Origin: UMGS902 sp045538895
GTDB lineage: Bacteria; Bacillota; Clostridia; Oscillospirales; CAG-272
Direction of reading: 5' to 3'
Length of the DNA stretch: 13,732 nucleotides
NCBI GenBank assembly: GCA_045538895.1
Contig: JAZQEH010000047.1
Coordinates: forward strand, 1-13,732
Positions within the stretch are counted from its first letter, which is position 1. Each line of letters opens with the position of its first letter. The notes under the pieces are model-generated. The model saw nothing but the letters and a program-made list of their open reading frames with translations. It was not told the DNA's origin and made no database searches. The translations under genes were made by a program, and so were the position numbers. Positions 13,552-13,732 of this stretch are shown in pieces.

Positions 13552-13732
13552 TTAAATTGAATATTTCTTATCAAGATCCCAGATACTGTATGAATTACCT
13601 AATGGCAGATTAAATCTCTTACGTGGATTGTCTACGAGTAATTCAACAAGCTTTTCCAGACTGATGATTCCCTTCTTTACCAGATATGTGTACAGAAGCG
13701 GGAAAGCTGTTTCAATTCCGACGATGCCAAAG
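13552..13732 (-). CDS. pyrC: Dihydroorotase, C-terminal fragment (5' part outside window)
   Basis: Read on the minus strand from the window edge, the frame gives 59 residues and a TAA stop at 13552-13554. It begins FGIVGIETAFPLLYTYLVKK, the well-known GIVGLETAFPLLYT region near the end of class I dihydroorotases. It then reads LEKLVELLVDNPRKRF, where family members have the 'L..NPAK.FG' helix, and ends in a short NSYSIWDLDKKYSI tail. The enzyme interconverts N-carbamoyl-aspartate and dihydroorotate in pyrimidine synthesis. The metal ligands lie in the missing part. The gene converges on the membrane-protein operon. The tail is short, so the fragment may differ slightly from typical proteins at the very end. 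Confidence 0.9.
   Translation of the reverse strand, partial: FGIVGIETAFPLLYTYLVKKGIISLEKLVELLVDNPRKRFNLPLGNSYSIWDLDKKYSI

Overview
The window looks like chromosomal DNA from an anaerobic Clostridia-type Firmicute, most likely of the Ruminococcus / Eubacterium siraeum kind (Oscillospiraceae). The basis is a Firmicute-length ribosomal protein S12, strong sigma-A type promoters with AGGAGG ribosome binding sites, an FMN riboswitch in front of the ECF riboflavin S-component RibU, and a secreted BspA-like leucine-rich-repeat protein ending in a dockerin. The placement is inferred from gene content; no 16S gene is present.

Layout. Positions 1-3096 hold the last ~1031 codons of rpoC, closed by a hairpin terminator. 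A single gene with its own promoter and terminator follows (3271-5655). It encodes a 794-residue exported protein made of HxH/W/CxxC modules, two LRR_5 arrays and a C-terminal dockerin. Next comes the str operon, rpsL-rpsG-fusA-tuf (5896-10327), behind a near-consensus TTGACA-N17-TATAAT promoter and closed by a UUCG-loop terminator. The operon has three non-coding stretches with clear base-pairing potential: the 5' leader (5786-5860), the rpsL-rpsG spacer (6305-6395) and the fusA-tuf spacer (9050-9094).

Downstream is an FMN riboswitch (10394-10505), its terminator and ribU (10583-11263). A promoter overlapping the ribU stop codon then precedes a COG2426-type small membrane protein (11320-11820) and a polytopic membrane protein with GT-C-like features (11836-13503). 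The window ends in the 3' part of a convergent gene on the minus strand, recognisable as dihydroorotase pyrC (13552-13732).

How the genes work together. Most of the window is core gene expression: RNA polymerase beta', two small-subunit ribosomal proteins and two elongation factors. The dockerin/LRR gene is an insertion of a cell-surface function between rpoC and rpsL, which are usually close neighbours. ribU is a vitamin-uptake gene controlled by cellular FMN. The last two plus-strand genes form a short membrane-protein operon of unknown role.

No CRISPR array, insertion sequence, tRNA or rRNA gene was seen. No stretch longer than 300 bases lacks a gene. The best candidates for something undescribed are the two abutting hairpins in the rpsL leader and the structured rpsL-rpsG spacer. 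Also notable is an arginine in S12 at the position equivalent to E. coli Lys88, a known streptomycin-resistance site.
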